Positions 16,020 to 24,628 of a stretch of DNA of 58,848 bases are shown one piece after another. Numbering within the stretch: position 1 is the stretch's first letter; each line of letters starts with the position of its first letter. The stretch is taken from contig NZ_BCTJ01000027.1 of NCBI RefSeq assembly GCF_001571225.1, positions 1 to 58,848 on the forward strand, written 5' to 3'. Made by a program: the position numbers and the translations under genes. The DNA comes from Hydrogenophaga palleronii NBRC 102513. GTDB taxonomy: Bacteria; Pseudomonadota; Gammaproteobacteria; Burkholderiales; Burkholderiaceae_C. The notes below the pieces were generated by a model. That model worked only from the letters and a program-made list of their open reading frames with translations. It was not told the DNA's origin and did no database searches.

Positions 16020-17600
16020 ATGCTGCGCGAACACAACCGCATGGACACATTGCGCCCGGCGTTGCCGCAAGCCGACGAAGACCGCCCCGCGCCGCAGCCC
16101 TTGCTGCGTGCGGACAAGCTGGTCATGCGGTATGGCCCCGTCACGGTGCTGACAGAGGCTTCGCTGGACGTGTTGCCTGGCGAGATCCACGCCATCATTG
16201 GCGAGAACGGCGCCGGCAAGTCCACGCTGATGCGGCTGCTGTCGGGCTACATAGCCCCGAGCGAAGGTGCGCTGGTGCTGGACGGCCAGGTGGTGCGTTT
16301 CGCCACGCCCCATCAGGCGCAAGAAGCCGGCGTGGTGCTGGTGCACCAGGAAATCCTGCTGGCGGAAGGGCTGACGGTTGCGGAGAACCTGTTCCTCGGC
16401 CGCGAGCTGGTGCGCAACGGCGTGGTGGACGACCGGACCATGCGCCGCATCGCAACCGAGAAGCTGGCCGAACTCGGCTGCCATGTCTCGCCCAATGCGC
16501 TGGTGCGCGACGTGCCGCTGGCCGAGCGCCAGCTGGTGCAGATCGCCCGCGCCCTGCTGGACGAGCACCGGCTGGTCATCTTCGACGAACCCACGGCGGT
16601 GCTGACGGGCGAAGAGGTGGAGCGGCTGCTGGCTATCATCTTCCGGCTCAAGGAACAAGGCGTTGCGGTGCTCTACATTAGCCACCGCCTGGAGGAGGTG
16701 CAGCGCCTGGCCGACCGCCTCACCGTGCTGCGCGACGGCCGTGTCGTCGGTACCTATGCAGGCCACACGCTGAGCCAGATGGAGATGGCGCACCTGATGG
16801 TGGGCCGTGAACTGGCCGCGCTGTACCCGGAGAAAAAAGCGCTCACGACCAGCGACCCGGTGTTGAGCGTGCGCGATGCCCACGTGCCGGGGCTGGTCCA
16901 TGGTGTCTCGTTCACCGTGCACAAGGGCGAAATCCTGGGCTTCGCGGGAATGATCGGTGCCGGGCGCACCGAACTCTTCGAAGGCATCGTCGGCCTGCGT
17001 CCTGCGAGCGCCCAGGTGGAGCTGCACGGCGCACCGATTCAGCTGCGCTCGCAGCGCGCCGCGATCGATGCCGGCATCGGTTACCTGACGGAAGACCGCA
17101 AGGGCAAGGGCCTGTTGTTGCACGAGCGGCTCGCGCCAAACCTGACGCTGTCGGCCCTGGGCCGTTTCCACCCGGGCCTCTGGCTGCGCGGGCGGCAGGA
17201 GTCGCAGGCACTGGCGCAAAGCATCCAGGACTACGACATCCGGCTCAAGAGCACCAAGGCGCATGCCGGCCAGTTGTCGGGCGGCAACCAGCAGAAGCTG
17301 ATGCTGGCCAAGGTCATGTTGACCGACCCCTCGGTGGTGATCATCGACGAGCCCACGCGTGGCATCGACATCGCCAACAAGGCGCAGATTTACGCCTTCA
17401 TCCAGCAGCTGGTGGAGCAGGGCAAGGCGTGCATCGTGATTTCTTCGGAGATGCAGGAATTGATCGGCATCTGCGACCGCATCCTGGTCATGCGCCAGGG
17501 GCGGATCAACGGACAAGTCGTCGGCGAACAGATGACGGAAAAGAACATTGCGTTGCTGGCCACCAGCGACGTCCAGGCCCACCAGGAGACCCGCGCATGA
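16020..17600 (+). CDS. sugar-type ABC importer, double ATPase subunit (RbsA-like)
   Basis: The ATPase of a ribose/monosaccharide-type importer, about 526 aa with two tandem nucleotide-binding domains. Domain 1 has a perfect Walker A (GENGAGKST) and Walker B (VIFDEPTAVL). Domain 2 has the degenerate Walker A typical of this family (GMIGAGRTE), LSGGNQQK and IIDEPTRGID. I use the ATG at 16020; a TTG at 16008 overlapping the gntR stop and an ATG at 16041 are alternatives, since none has a clear ribosome site. The permease start overlaps its stop (ATGA). Confidence 0.92.
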   Translation: MLREHNRMDTLRPALPQADEDRPAPQPLLRADKLVMRYGPVTVLTEASLDVLPGEIHAIIGENGAGKSTLMRLLSGYIAPSEGALVLDGQVVRFATPHQAQEAGVVLVHQEILLAEGLTVAENLFLGRELVRNGVVDDRTMRRIATEKLAELGCHVSPNALVRDVPLAERQLVQIARALLDEHRLVIFDEPTAVLTGEEVERLLAIIFRLKEQGVAVLYISHRLEEVQRLADRLTVLRDGRVVGTYAGHTLSQMEMAHLMVGRELAALYPEKKALTTSDPVLSVRDAHVPGLVHGVSFTVHKGEILGFAGMIGAGRTELFEGIVGLRPASAQVELHGAPIQLRSQRAAIDAGIGYLTEDRKGKGLLLHERLAPNLTLSALGRFHPGLWLRGRQESQALAQSIQDYDIRLKSTKAHAGQLSGGNQQKLMLAKVMLTDPSVVIIDEPTRGIDIANKAQIYAFIQQLVEQGKACIVISSEMQELIGICDRILVMRQGRINGQVVGEQMTEKNIALLATSDVQAHQETRA

Positions 17601-18592
17601 ATGCCATTCCCCAAGATCTGCGAAGCAGACGCGAATTCGACCTCTCCATCAACTGGACCGATGCGGGGCCGTTCCTCGCCCTCGGCGCCCTGTTGCTGAT
17701 CGGTTACCTGATCAACCCGGACTTCCTCTCGGCCACCAACCTGGGCAACGTGGTCGCGCGCAGTGCTTTCATCGCCATCATCGCGGTCGGTGCCACGTTC
17801 GTCATTTCCTCCGGCGGCCTGGACCTGTCGGTCGGCTCGATGGCGGCCTTCATCACCGGCGTCATGATCATGTGCATGAACGGCCTGGCCGGTGACTACG
17901 GTGGCTGGGCGATCCCCATCGGCATGGCGGTGGCCTTGTTCGTGGGCCTGTTTTGCGGGCTCGTCAACGGGCTGATCGTCACCGTCGGCAAGATCGAGGC
18001 GTTCATTGCGACGCTGGGCACGATGGGCATCTTCCGCGCGCTCATCACCTACATGTCGGACGGCGGCACCATCCCGATCGACCGCTCGCTGCGCGAGGCG
18101 TATCGCCCGGTTTACTTCGGCACCGTGGCGGGCATTCCGATTCCGATCCTCGTCGCACTGGCGGTGGCGGCGGTGGGCGCTTTCATTCTCTACAAGACCA
18201 AGTACGGCCGCCGCTGCGCCGCCGTGGGTGCCAACGAGGATGTGGCGCGTTACTCCGGCATCTCGGTGGTGAACACACGGACCATCGCCTACATGATCCA
18301 GGGCGCCTGTGTCGCCGTCGCCGCGATGTGCTACGTGCCGCGCCTGGGCGCCGCCACGCCGACCACGGGTCTGCTCTGGGAGCTGCAGGTGATCACGGCG
18401 GTCGTGATCGGCGGCACGGTCCTGCGCGGCGGCAAGGGCCGCGTGTGGGGCACCGTGGTGGGCGCTGTGGTGCTCGAGCTGATCGCCAACCTCATGGTGC
18501 TGTCCGATCTGGTTTCCGAGTACCTGGTCGGTGCGGTGCAGGGCGCCATCATCATCATCGCCATGCTGATCCAGCGCTTCTCCAGGAAATAG
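17597..18592 (+). CDS. sugar-type ABC importer, permease subunit (RbsC-like)
   Basis: A 331-aa integral membrane permease of the BPD_transp_2 family with about eight to ten hydrophobic segments from residue 25 onward. Family marks include the SSGGLDLSVGS loop, the central GLVNG and IATLGTMGIFRAL blocks, and TGLLWELQVITAVVIGGT near the end. The ATG at 17597 overlaps the ATPase stop by four bases. It presumably dimerises and takes substrate from the binding protein encoded next, after a short hairpin-containing gap. Confidence 0.92.
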   Translation: MNAIPQDLRSRREFDLSINWTDAGPFLALGALLLIGYLINPDFLSATNLGNVVARSAFIAIIAVGATFVISSGGLDLSVGSMAAFITGVMIMCMNGLAGDYGGWAIPIGMAVALFVGLFCGLVNGLIVTVGKIEAFIATLGTMGIFRALITYMSDGGTIPIDRSLREAYRPVYFGTVAGIPIPILVALAVAAVGAFILYKTKYGRRCAAVGANEDVARYSGISVVNTRTIAYMIQGACVAVAAMCYVPRLGAATPTTGLLWELQVITAVVIGGTVLRGGKGRVWGTVVGAVVLELIANLMVLSDLVSEYLVGAVQGAIIIIAMLIQRFSRK

Positions 18593-18597
18593 AAACA

Positions 18598-18628
18598 GCC
18601 TCGTTTCCGGACCCCGCGAGGCATTTTT
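18598..18628 (+). terminator. hairpin between permease and binding-protein genes
   Basis: GCCTCG/CGAGGC with a 13-nt loop is followed by ATTTTTC. It resembles a weak terminator or an mRNA-stabilising hairpin. It sits between the permease gene and the binding-protein gene, so it may uncouple their levels. Confidence 0.5.
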
Positions 18629-18672
18629 CAGGGGTCCTTTCCATTCCATAACTCAACCCCCAGGAGACAACA

Positions 18673-19620
18673 ATGTTCAAGAAAAAGTGGATTGCAGGAC
18701 TGGCCCTCGGCGCGCTCATGGCAGCCGGTGCGGTGCACGCCCAGCAGAAGACGGTGGCGGTGTCGATCCCCGCAGCCACCCACGGCTGGACGGCTGGCGT
18801 GGTCTACCACGCGCAGGCCGCCGCCAAGGAAATCAACAAGGCATTTCCGGGTGTCAACGTGGTGGTGAAAACCTCGCCATCGGCGGCCGCCCAGGTCAGC
18901 GCGCTGGAAGACCTCTCTGCCGCCCGCAACCTGGCCGCGCTGGTGATCCTGCCGTTCAGCTCCGAGGAACTGTCGGGCCCCGTCAAGTCGGTCAAGGGCA
19001 AGGGTGCTTTCGTGACGGTCGTGGACCGCGGTTTGAACGACCCGGCCATCCAGGATCTGTATGTGGCGGGTGACAACATCGCCGTCGGCCGCAACACCGC
19101 GAAGTTCCTGGTCGACAAGCTGGGCGGCAAGGGCAACCTGGTGGTGCTGCGCGGCATTCCCACGGTGATCGACGACGAACGCATCAAGGGCTTCCAGGAC
19201 GCCATCAAGGGCACGGACCTCAAGGTGCTGGACATCCAGTACGCCAACTGGAACAGCGACCAGGCCTTCAAGCTGATGCAGGACTACCTCGCCAAGTACC
19301 CGAAGATCGATGCGGTCTGGGCCAACGACGACGACATGCTGCTCGGCGTGCTGGAAGCGATCAAACAATCCGGCCGCAAGGAGATCAAGTACGCGCTGGG
19401 TGGCAACGGCATGAAGGAGATCATCAAGAAGGTGATGGATGGCGACCCGGTCACCCCGGTTGAAACCCCGTACCCGCCGTCGATGATCAAGACCGCGATC
19501 TACCTGACCGTGGCCAACCTGGTCGGCCAGGCGCCCGTGCGCGGTGCGATCAAGCTCGACGCCCCCCTGATCACCAAGCAGAACGCGAAGGAATACTACT
19601 TCCCCGACTCGCCGTTCTGA
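18673..19620 (+). CDS. periplasmic sugar-type binding protein of the ABC importer
   Basis: A 315-aa periplasmic binding protein of the ribose-binding (type I) class. A clear signal peptide occupies residues 1-23, ending in VHA before QQK. The mature part has the two-lobe pattern, with AATHGWTAGVVYHA near the ligand site, VVDRGLNDPAI, and WANDDDMLLG late. GGAGA precedes the ATG. It is unusual in being third in its operon; many such loci place the binding protein first. The ligand cannot be read from sequence. The enzymes nearby suggest a polyol, diol or hydroxy acid, which is inference. Confidence 0.9.
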   Translation: MFKKKWIAGLALGALMAAGAVHAQQKTVAVSIPAATHGWTAGVVYHAQAAAKEINKAFPGVNVVVKTSPSAAAQVSALEDLSAARNLAALVILPFSSEELSGPVKSVKGKGAFVTVVDRGLNDPAIQDLYVAGDNIAVGRNTAKFLVDKLGGKGNLVVLRGIPTVIDDERIKGFQDAIKGTDLKVLDIQYANWNSDQAFKLMQDYLAKYPKIDAVWANDDDMLLGVLEAIKQSGRKEIKYALGGNGMKEIIKKVMDGDPVTPVETPYPPSMIKTAIYLTVANLVGQAPVRGAIKLDAPLITKQNAKEYYFPDSPF

Positions 19621-19681
19621 GCCCCGTTCCGAACCCCGTTCCGAACCATTGTCTTCCCGCAACCAGAGAGAGATTCATACG

Positions 19682-20275
19682 ATGCCAGGCAAAAAAATCC
19701 TGATGCTCACCGGCGAGTTCACCGAGGAGTACGAAATCTTCGTGTTCCAGCAGGCCATGGAGGCGGTGGGCCACACGGTCCACGTCGTCTGCCCCGACAA
19801 AAAGGCCGGCGACCGGATCAAGACCTCGCTGCACGACTTCGAGGGCGATCAGACCTACACCGAGAAGATGGGCCACTACGCGGACATCAACAAGACCTTC
19901 TCGGAAGCCGAAGCCCAGCTCGACCAATACCATGCCGTGTACGCAGCCGGTGGCCGTGGTCCCGAGTACATCCGCACCGACAAGCGCATCCAGGCGATGG
20001 TGCGCCACTTCCACGAGAAGCAGAAGCCGATCTTCACGATCTGCCACGGCGTGCAGATCCTGATCGCGGTGGACGGTGTCGTGCGTGGCAAGAAGGTGGC
20101 GGCCCTGGGTGCTTGCGAGCCCGAGGTGCAGCTGGCCGGTGGCACCTACATCGACCTGTCGCCGACCGACGCGTACGTGGATGGCACCATGGTGTCGGCC
20201 AAGGGCTGGACCGCGCTGGCGGCCTTCATCCGCGAATGTCTCAAGGTGCTGGGCACGGAGATCCGCCACACCTGA
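19682..20275 (+). CDS. DJ-1/PfpI-family protein
   Basis: A 197-aa cytoplasmic protein of the DJ-1/PfpI superfamily. The nucleophilic Cys sits in TICHGVQILIA, and an acidic partner is in the N-terminal GEFTEEYEIF stretch. Members include glyoxalases, deglycases and amidases. AGAGAGA lies about 9 bases before the ATG at 19682. It is the last gene of the GntR-ABC operon, which suggests a role in handling the transported compound or a reactive carbonyl formed from it. CCCCGTTCCGAA occurs twice in tandem (19622-19646) in the short gap upstream. Confidence 0.85.
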   Translation: MPGKKILMLTGEFTEEYEIFVFQQAMEAVGHTVHVVCPDKKAGDRIKTSLHDFEGDQTYTEKMGHYADINKTFSEAEAQLDQYHAVYAAGGRGPEYIRTDKRIQAMVRHFHEKQKPIFTICHGVQILIAVDGVVRGKKVAALGACEPEVQLAGGTYIDLSPTDAYVDGTMVSAKGWTALAAFIRECLKVLGTEIRHT

Positions 20276-20283
20276 TGGCGCTG

Positions 20284-20346
20284 CGGCGGGGCAGGTCGGG
20301 CGGGGTGCTGTTGCGCCTCGCCTGGTCCTTGCCCCGCCGTTTCTTT
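20284..20346. terminator. terminator-like long hairpin between convergent genes
   Basis: The 10-bp perfect arms CGGCGGGGCA (20284-20293) and TGCCCCGCCG (20330-20339) are followed by TTTCTTT. It lies between the DJ-1 gene and the convergent lysR gene. The loop is long (36 nt). Confidence 0.5.
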
Positions 20347-20387
20347 GGCAGGCCCGCGGCATGCGCGGGTGGCTGCACAAGGCCGGC

Positions 20388-21305
20388 TCAGCGCCGGGCG
20401 GCCGTGCGCCGCCGCGTCCAGGGCCGGGACGCTTCGATGGCGATGTCGATGAAGTTCTTCACCGCCGGGTTGCGGTCCAGCGTGCGGTAGATCAGGCCCA
20501 TGCGCACGATGGGGCTGGGCTCTTTCGGCGCCACGTAGGCCACGCCCGGGCGCTGCAACTGCGCGATGGACGAGGGGATGAGCGAGATGCACAAGCCGGT
20601 GGAGACGATGGACAGGATGGTCTGCATCTGCCGCGCGTATTGCACGATCTCCGGTGTGAAGCCGGCGCGCCCGCAATAGGCCTGCACCGCGTCGTACAGG
20701 CCCGGCGCCATCGGCCGCTCGAACATCACGAAGGGCTGGTGCTTGAACAGCGCCATGCTCGGGCTCTTCATGCGCGCCTCTTTCATGTCTTGCGGCAGCG
20801 CGAGCAGCAGGCGTTCGTCGAACAGCGGCTGGAACGATAGCCCGGGTTCGTTGATCGGGCCGGGGGCGATGCCGATGTCGATCCTGTCGGCCTTCAGGTT
20901 GGGCAACTGCGCGTCCAGCGTTTCTTCCGACAGGTGCAGCTCGACGCCGGGGTAACGCTCGCGGCACAGCTTGAGTGCCTGCGGCAGGATGGTGACGTTG
21001 GCGATCGACACGAAGCCGACCGCGAGCGAGCCCGCGTCGCCGCGCGCGCTGCGTTGCGCCAGGATGCGTGCGTGCTCCAGCCGCGCCAGCACCGCGCGGA
21101 CCTCGACGTAGTAGGTCTGCGAGGCCGGTGTCATGACCACGCCGCGGTTGGTGCGCTCGAACAGCTGCACGCCGAGTTCTTCTTCCAGTGCCTTGATCTG
21201 CACCGACAGCGGCGGCTGGCTGATGTGCAGGCGTTCGGCCGCGCGCATGAAGTTCAACTCCTCGGCGACCGCAATGAAGTAACGCAGCTGGCGGATATCA
21301 GGCAT
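20388..21305 (-). CDS. LysR-family transcriptional regulator
   Basis: A 305-aa LysR regulator. The winged helix is at residues 1-60 (MPDIRQLRYFIAVAEELNF, then AAERLHISQPPLSVQIK). The effector-binding domain follows (GSLAVGFVSIANVTILP, DIGIAPGP, IPSSIAQLQRPGV). The start at 21303-21305 gives the canonical N-terminus; the open frame continues upstream for over 400 codons but only as antisense of the TRAP genes. It is divergent from the TRAP transporter with 105 bases between, so it most likely controls that transporter in response to its substrate. Confidence 0.92.
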   Translation of the reverse strand: MPDIRQLRYFIAVAEELNFMRAAERLHISQPPLSVQIKALEEELGVQLFERTNRGVVMTPASQTYYVEVRAVLARLEHARILAQRSARGDAGSLAVGFVSIANVTILPQALKLCRERYPGVELHLSEETLDAQLPNLKADRIDIGIAPGPINEPGLSFQPLFDERLLLALPQDMKEARMKSPSMALFKHQPFVMFERPMAPGLYDAVQAYCGRAGFTPEIVQYARQMQTILSIVSTGLCISLIPSSIAQLQRPGVAYVAPKEPSPIVRMGLIYRTLDRNPAVKNFIDIAIEASRPWTRRRTAARR

Positions 21306-21316
21306 TCGAAAATCAT

Positions 21317-21334
21317 ATAACAGAGGCCTGTAAT
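21317..21334. promoter_or_regulatory. inverted repeat, candidate LysR operator
   Basis: ATAACAG (21317-21323), AGGC and CTGTAAT (21328-21334) form a near-perfect palindrome 12 bases upstream of lysR and about 75 bases upstream of the TRAP genes. Position and symmetry fit a LysR recognition site serving both directions. Confidence 0.5.
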
Positions 21335-21410
21335 CGGTATTGGCTCGAATGCCGGCCTGAAAATAAAGTGGCGACCGCCATACCCGGCATACAACGATCT
21401 GGAGACAAGC

Positions 21411-22397
21411 ATGATGTCCTTTTCCCGCCGCACCGGCCTGCTGGCCGTGGGCGCCGCCGTCCTCGCCCTGAGCACCGCCGCACACGCCCAGACCCGAGAG
21501 ATCAAGGTCGGCTATGCACTCGCTCCCAACTCCCACTACGGCGCCGCCGCCAACGCCTGGTCGGCCTCGGTCGAGAAGGCCACCAACGGCCAGTTCAAGT
21601 TCCGCCAGTTCCCTTCCAGCGCACTGGGTGGTGAGCGCGAGCTGCTCGAAGGTCTGCAACTGGGCACGGTGGAAGCGGCGGTGGTGTCCTCCGGCACGCT
21701 GGGCAACTTCGTGCCCGAAGTCGGCGTGACCGACATCCCCTTCCTGTTCCGCGACATCAAACACGCGCGCGCCGTGCTCGACGGCCCGATCGGCCAGGAG
21801 CTGCTGGGCAAGTTCAAGTCGCGCAACCTGATCGCGCTGGCCTGGGGCGAGCAGGGCTTTCGCCACATCACCAACAGCAAGCACGCCATCAACAAGCCGG
21901 AAGACCTCAAGGGCCTGAAGCTGCGCACGATGGAAAACCCGGTGCACCTCACCGCCTTCCGCACGCTGGGCGCATCGCCCACGCCGATGGCCTGGCCGGA
22001 AGTCACCGGCGCGCTGCAGCAGGGCACCATCGACGGCCAGGAGAACCCGATCTCGGTGATCACCTCGGCCAAGCTGTCGGCGGTGCAGAAGCACCTGGCG
22101 CTCACCGGCCACGTGTACTCGCCGGCCATGCTGCTGGTCTCGCCCAAGTTCTGGGACTCGCTCAACGACAGCCAGAAGGCCGCCGTGCTCGCGGGTGCCA
22201 AGGAAGGCGCGCAAGCCATGCGCCAGTTCGTCGACGACATCGAGAAAAAGGGCGTGGACGAGCTGCGCGCCCAGGGCATGCAGGTCACCGAAGTGACCAA
22301 CAAGGCACCGTTCCAGCAGGCGCTGTCGCCGGCCTACACGCAGTACGCCTCGAAGTTCGGCAAAGAGCTGATCGACCGCATCGCCAACACGCGCTGA
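21411..22397 (+). CDS. TRAP transporter substrate-binding protein (DctP family)
   Basis: A 328-aa periplasmic binding protein for a carboxylate or related solute. The signal peptide covers about residues 1-27 (cleavage after AHA). The DctP fold is seen in SSALGGERELLEGLQLG, the conserved Arg region GLKLRTMENPVH that usually binds the substrate carboxylate, and PEVTGALQQGTIDGQENP. CTGGAGA precedes the ATG-ATG start at 21411. It heads a dctP-dctQ-dctM operon. No catabolic enzyme genes lie alongside, so the substrate is unknown. Confidence 0.92.
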   Translation: MMSFSRRTGLLAVGAAVLALSTAAHAQTREIKVGYALAPNSHYGAAANAWSASVEKATNGQFKFRQFPSSALGGERELLEGLQLGTVEAAVVSSGTLGNFVPEVGVTDIPFLFRDIKHARAVLDGPIGQELLGKFKSRNLIALAWGEQGFRHITNSKHAINKPEDLKGLKLRTMENPVHLTAFRTLGASPTPMAWPEVTGALQQGTIDGQENPISVITSAKLSAVQKHLALTGHVYSPAMLLVSPKFWDSLNDSQKAAVLAGAKEGAQAMRQFVDDIEKKGVDELRAQGMQVTEVTNKAPFQQALSPAYTQYASKFGKELIDRIANTR

Positions 22398-22418
22398 GCG
22401 CTGTTGTCTCCGGCGGCA

Positions 22419-22437
22419 CCCGGCGTCTCGCGCCGGG
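22419..22437 (+). promoter_or_regulatory. intercistronic hairpin in the TRAP operon
   Basis: CCCGGCG/CGCCGGG with a 5-nt loop lies in the gap between the binding-protein and small-permease genes. With no T run it is unlikely to terminate transcription. It may protect the upstream message so that more binding protein than permease is made. Confidence 0.4.
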
Positions 22438-22485
22438 CGCCGCGCCTTTGTGCGGTGGCACGCCTCACCGCAGCAGGAACCCCAC

Positions 22486-23001
22486 ATGCTTGACCGATTC
22501 GAGAACACGCTGGTGGCTGTCAACCGCTGGCTGCTGATCCTGATGCTGATGGCCATGGCGGTCATCGTCTTCTCCAACGTGGTGCTGCGCTACACCACCG
22601 GCGATTCCATCGTCTGGGCCGAAGAGGTGGCGCGCCACCTGATGATCTGGGGCACCTTCCTCGGCGCCGGCCTGGTGCTGCGCTTTGGCGGCCACGTGGC
22701 CATCGACAACCTGCACAACGTGGTGCCGACGCCGCTGGCGCTGGCATTGCGGGTGCTGGTGGTGCTGGTGATCGCCATCTTCTGCCTGTCCATGACCTGG
22801 TTCTCGCTCAGCTACACCATGCTGATGCGTTTCCAGACCACACCGGCCACCGGCATCTCCTTCGCCTGGATCTACGCCGCCCTGCCGGCTGGCTTCCTGT
22901 TGCTGCTGGTGCACCTGGCGCTGGTGGTGCGGCGCTACGTGCGCGACGGCAGCTTCCACGAATCGCCCGAGATGGACGCCGAAGCCGCGGCCTCGCTCTG
23001 A
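22486..23001 (+). CDS. TRAP transporter small permease (DctQ family)
   Basis: A 171-aa protein with four membrane helices (about residues 15-38, 48-70, 88-110 and 125-148), the size and layout of DctQ subunits. It carries the typical WAEEVARHLMIWGTFLGAG block. It would form the membrane complex with the DctM protein encoded next. The ATG at 22486 (MLDRFENTL) has AGGAA about 7 bases upstream and is preferred over an earlier in-frame start at 22450 that adds a non-conserved extension. Confidence 0.9.
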   Translation: MLDRFENTLVAVNRWLLILMLMAMAVIVFSNVVLRYTTGDSIVWAEEVARHLMIWGTFLGAGLVLRFGGHVAIDNLHNVVPTPLALALRVLVVLVIAIFCLSMTWFSLSYTMLMRFQTTPATGISFAWIYAALPAGFLLLLVHLALVVRRYVRDGSFHESPEMDAEAAASL

Positions 23002-23048
23002 GCCCGCGCCCCACTGTCTGATTCCACCGAACGAAGCGGAACCCCTTC

Positions 23049-24332
23049 ATGGCCCTCACCCTGTTTGTTGCTGCCATCGTGCTGATGGTGATCGGTGTGC
23101 CGGTGGCGTTTGCGCTCGCCGGCGCGGCCGCCATCGCGGTCGCCCTCGGCGGCCAGTACCCGCAGATCATCGTCTTCAAGGAAATGTTCACCGGCCTGGA
23201 CAGCTTCCCGCTGATGGCCGTGCCCTTCTTCATCCTGGCGGCCGAGATCATGACCGGCGGCGCGCTCACGCTGGTGCTGCTGCGCTTCGCGTCGCAGTTC
23301 GTCGGCCACCTGCGTGGTGGCCTGGGGTATGCCAACGTGCTCTCGCTCACCATCTTCTCGGGCATCTCGGGCTCGGCGCTGGCCGATGCGGCCGGCCCCG
23401 GTTCGATGATGGTGCGCATGATGGACAAGGCCGGTTACGACCGCGCCTACGCCGCCGCGCTGACGGCGAGCACCGCCATCGTGGGGCCGATCATCCCGCC
23501 CTCGATCATCATGATCATCTACGCGCTGCAGGACGAGAACGTCTCGGTCGGCGCGCTGTTCATCGCAGGCTTCATCCCCGGCCTGCTGATCGCGGCGGCC
23601 ATGAGCTGGGTCAACTGGTGGGTCTGCCGCCGGCGCGGTTTCCGCTCCAACGAACCGCGCCCGAGCGCGCGCGTGATGTTGATGAACACCCTCAAGGCGG
23701 TGCCGGCGCTGATGCTGGTGGTGCTGATCCTGGTCGGCATCCGCTTCGGTGTCTTCACGCCCACCGAGGCCTCGGTGGTGGCGGTGTTCTACGCGCTGTT
23801 CTGCGGCAAGTGGGTGTACCGCACGCTGCGCTGGTCGGCGCTGCCGGCGATTGCCGCACGCTCGGCCATGTTGACCGCCTCGGTGCTGTTCGTGGTGGCG
23901 GCCTCGTCCGCCTTCGCCTGGGTGTTGACCATCGAAGGTGTGCCGCAAGACCTGGCGCAGACCATCATCGGCTGGAACCTCTCGCCCATGACCTTCCTGA
24001 TCGCGGTCAACATCCTGCTGCTGGTGTTCGGGATATTCATGGAGCCGCTGCCGGGCGTCACCATCCTGGTGCCGATCCTGGCGCCGATCGCGGCCACCCT
24101 CGGCATCGACCCGATCCACTTCGCCATGGTGGTGATCGTCAACCTCACCCTGGGCATGATCACGCCGCCCGTGGGTGGCCTGCTGTTCGTCACCTCGGTC
24201 GCCACCAAGGTGCCGCTGATGGCGCTCACGCGCGAGCTGCCGCCGTTCCTGTGGGCGCATCTGGTGGTGCTGATGCTGCTGACCTTCGTGCCGGCCATCT
24301 CCGTCTGGTTGCCGCACGCGCTGGGCTTCTGA
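23049..24332 (+). CDS. TRAP transporter large permease (DctM family)
   Basis: A 427-aa polytopic membrane protein with about twelve hydrophobic helices, the transport subunit of the TRAP system. Typical blocks are ISGSALADAAGPGSMMVRMM, AIVGPIIPPSIIMI and NLTLGMITPPVGGLLFV. The ATG at 23049 follows a GAAGCGGA region. Its TGA overlaps the ATG of a small downstream ORF (TGATG). Substrate import is driven by an ion gradient in this family. Confidence 0.93.
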   Translation: MALTLFVAAIVLMVIGVPVAFALAGAAAIAVALGGQYPQIIVFKEMFTGLDSFPLMAVPFFILAAEIMTGGALTLVLLRFASQFVGHLRGGLGYANVLSLTIFSGISGSALADAAGPGSMMVRMMDKAGYDRAYAAALTASTAIVGPIIPPSIIMIIYALQDENVSVGALFIAGFIPGLLIAAAMSWVNWWVCRRRGFRSNEPRPSARVMLMNTLKAVPALMLVVLILVGIRFGVFTPTEASVVAVFYALFCGKWVYRTLRWSALPAIAARSAMLTASVLFVVAASSAFAWVLTIEGVPQDLAQTIIGWNLSPMTFLIAVNILLLVFGIFMEPLPGVTILVPILAPIAATLGIDPIHFAMVVIVNLTLGMITPPVGGLLFVTSVATKVPLMALTRELPPFLWAHLVVLMLLTFVPAISVWLPHALGF

Positions 24333-24616
24333 TGGGCCGAAGCACCGCCCCAGCCAGCACCGCCGCGGCCCGCGCACGCGCGGGTGCCGCGGTGTCGGCG
24401 CAGGGCGAGATCACCGACGTGGTGCTGGAGCGCGGCCTGTCACTGCACTTCTTCGACGAGAGCGTGGCGGTGCTGTCCACGCGCATCGCCTCGGGCGACG
24501 GTTATGCGCAGTTCAACAAGCGCGACCTGCAGGTGCTGGTGGATTTTTTCCGCGCGCCGGAGAACCGGCATCTGCTGGAGAGCGCGCCCGCGTCTGCACG
24601 CACGCCGGGGCCCTGA
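24332..24616 (+). CDS. small hypothetical protein coupled to the TRAP operon
   Basis: A 94-aa unrecognised protein whose ATG overlaps the dctM stop by one base (TGATG), which argues it is genuinely translated. It has an Ala/Arg-rich N-terminus, then LSLHFFDESVAVLSTRIASG and FNKRDLQVLVDFFRAPENRH, and no signal or membrane segment. Third positions are strongly GC. Nothing indicates a function; position suggests an accessory to the TRAP system. Confidence 0.55.
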   Translation: MGRSTAPASTAAARARAGAAVSAQGEITDVVLERGLSLHFFDESVAVLSTRIASGDGYAQFNKRDLQVLVDFFRAPENRHLLESAPASARTPGP

Positions 24617-24628
24617 CGCTGCGGCGCT

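Noticed and set aside
21306..22577. N-terminal extension of the LysR protein by over 400 residues
   Set aside because: The extension is antisense of the TRAP binding-protein gene. The canonical LysR N-terminus starts at 21305.
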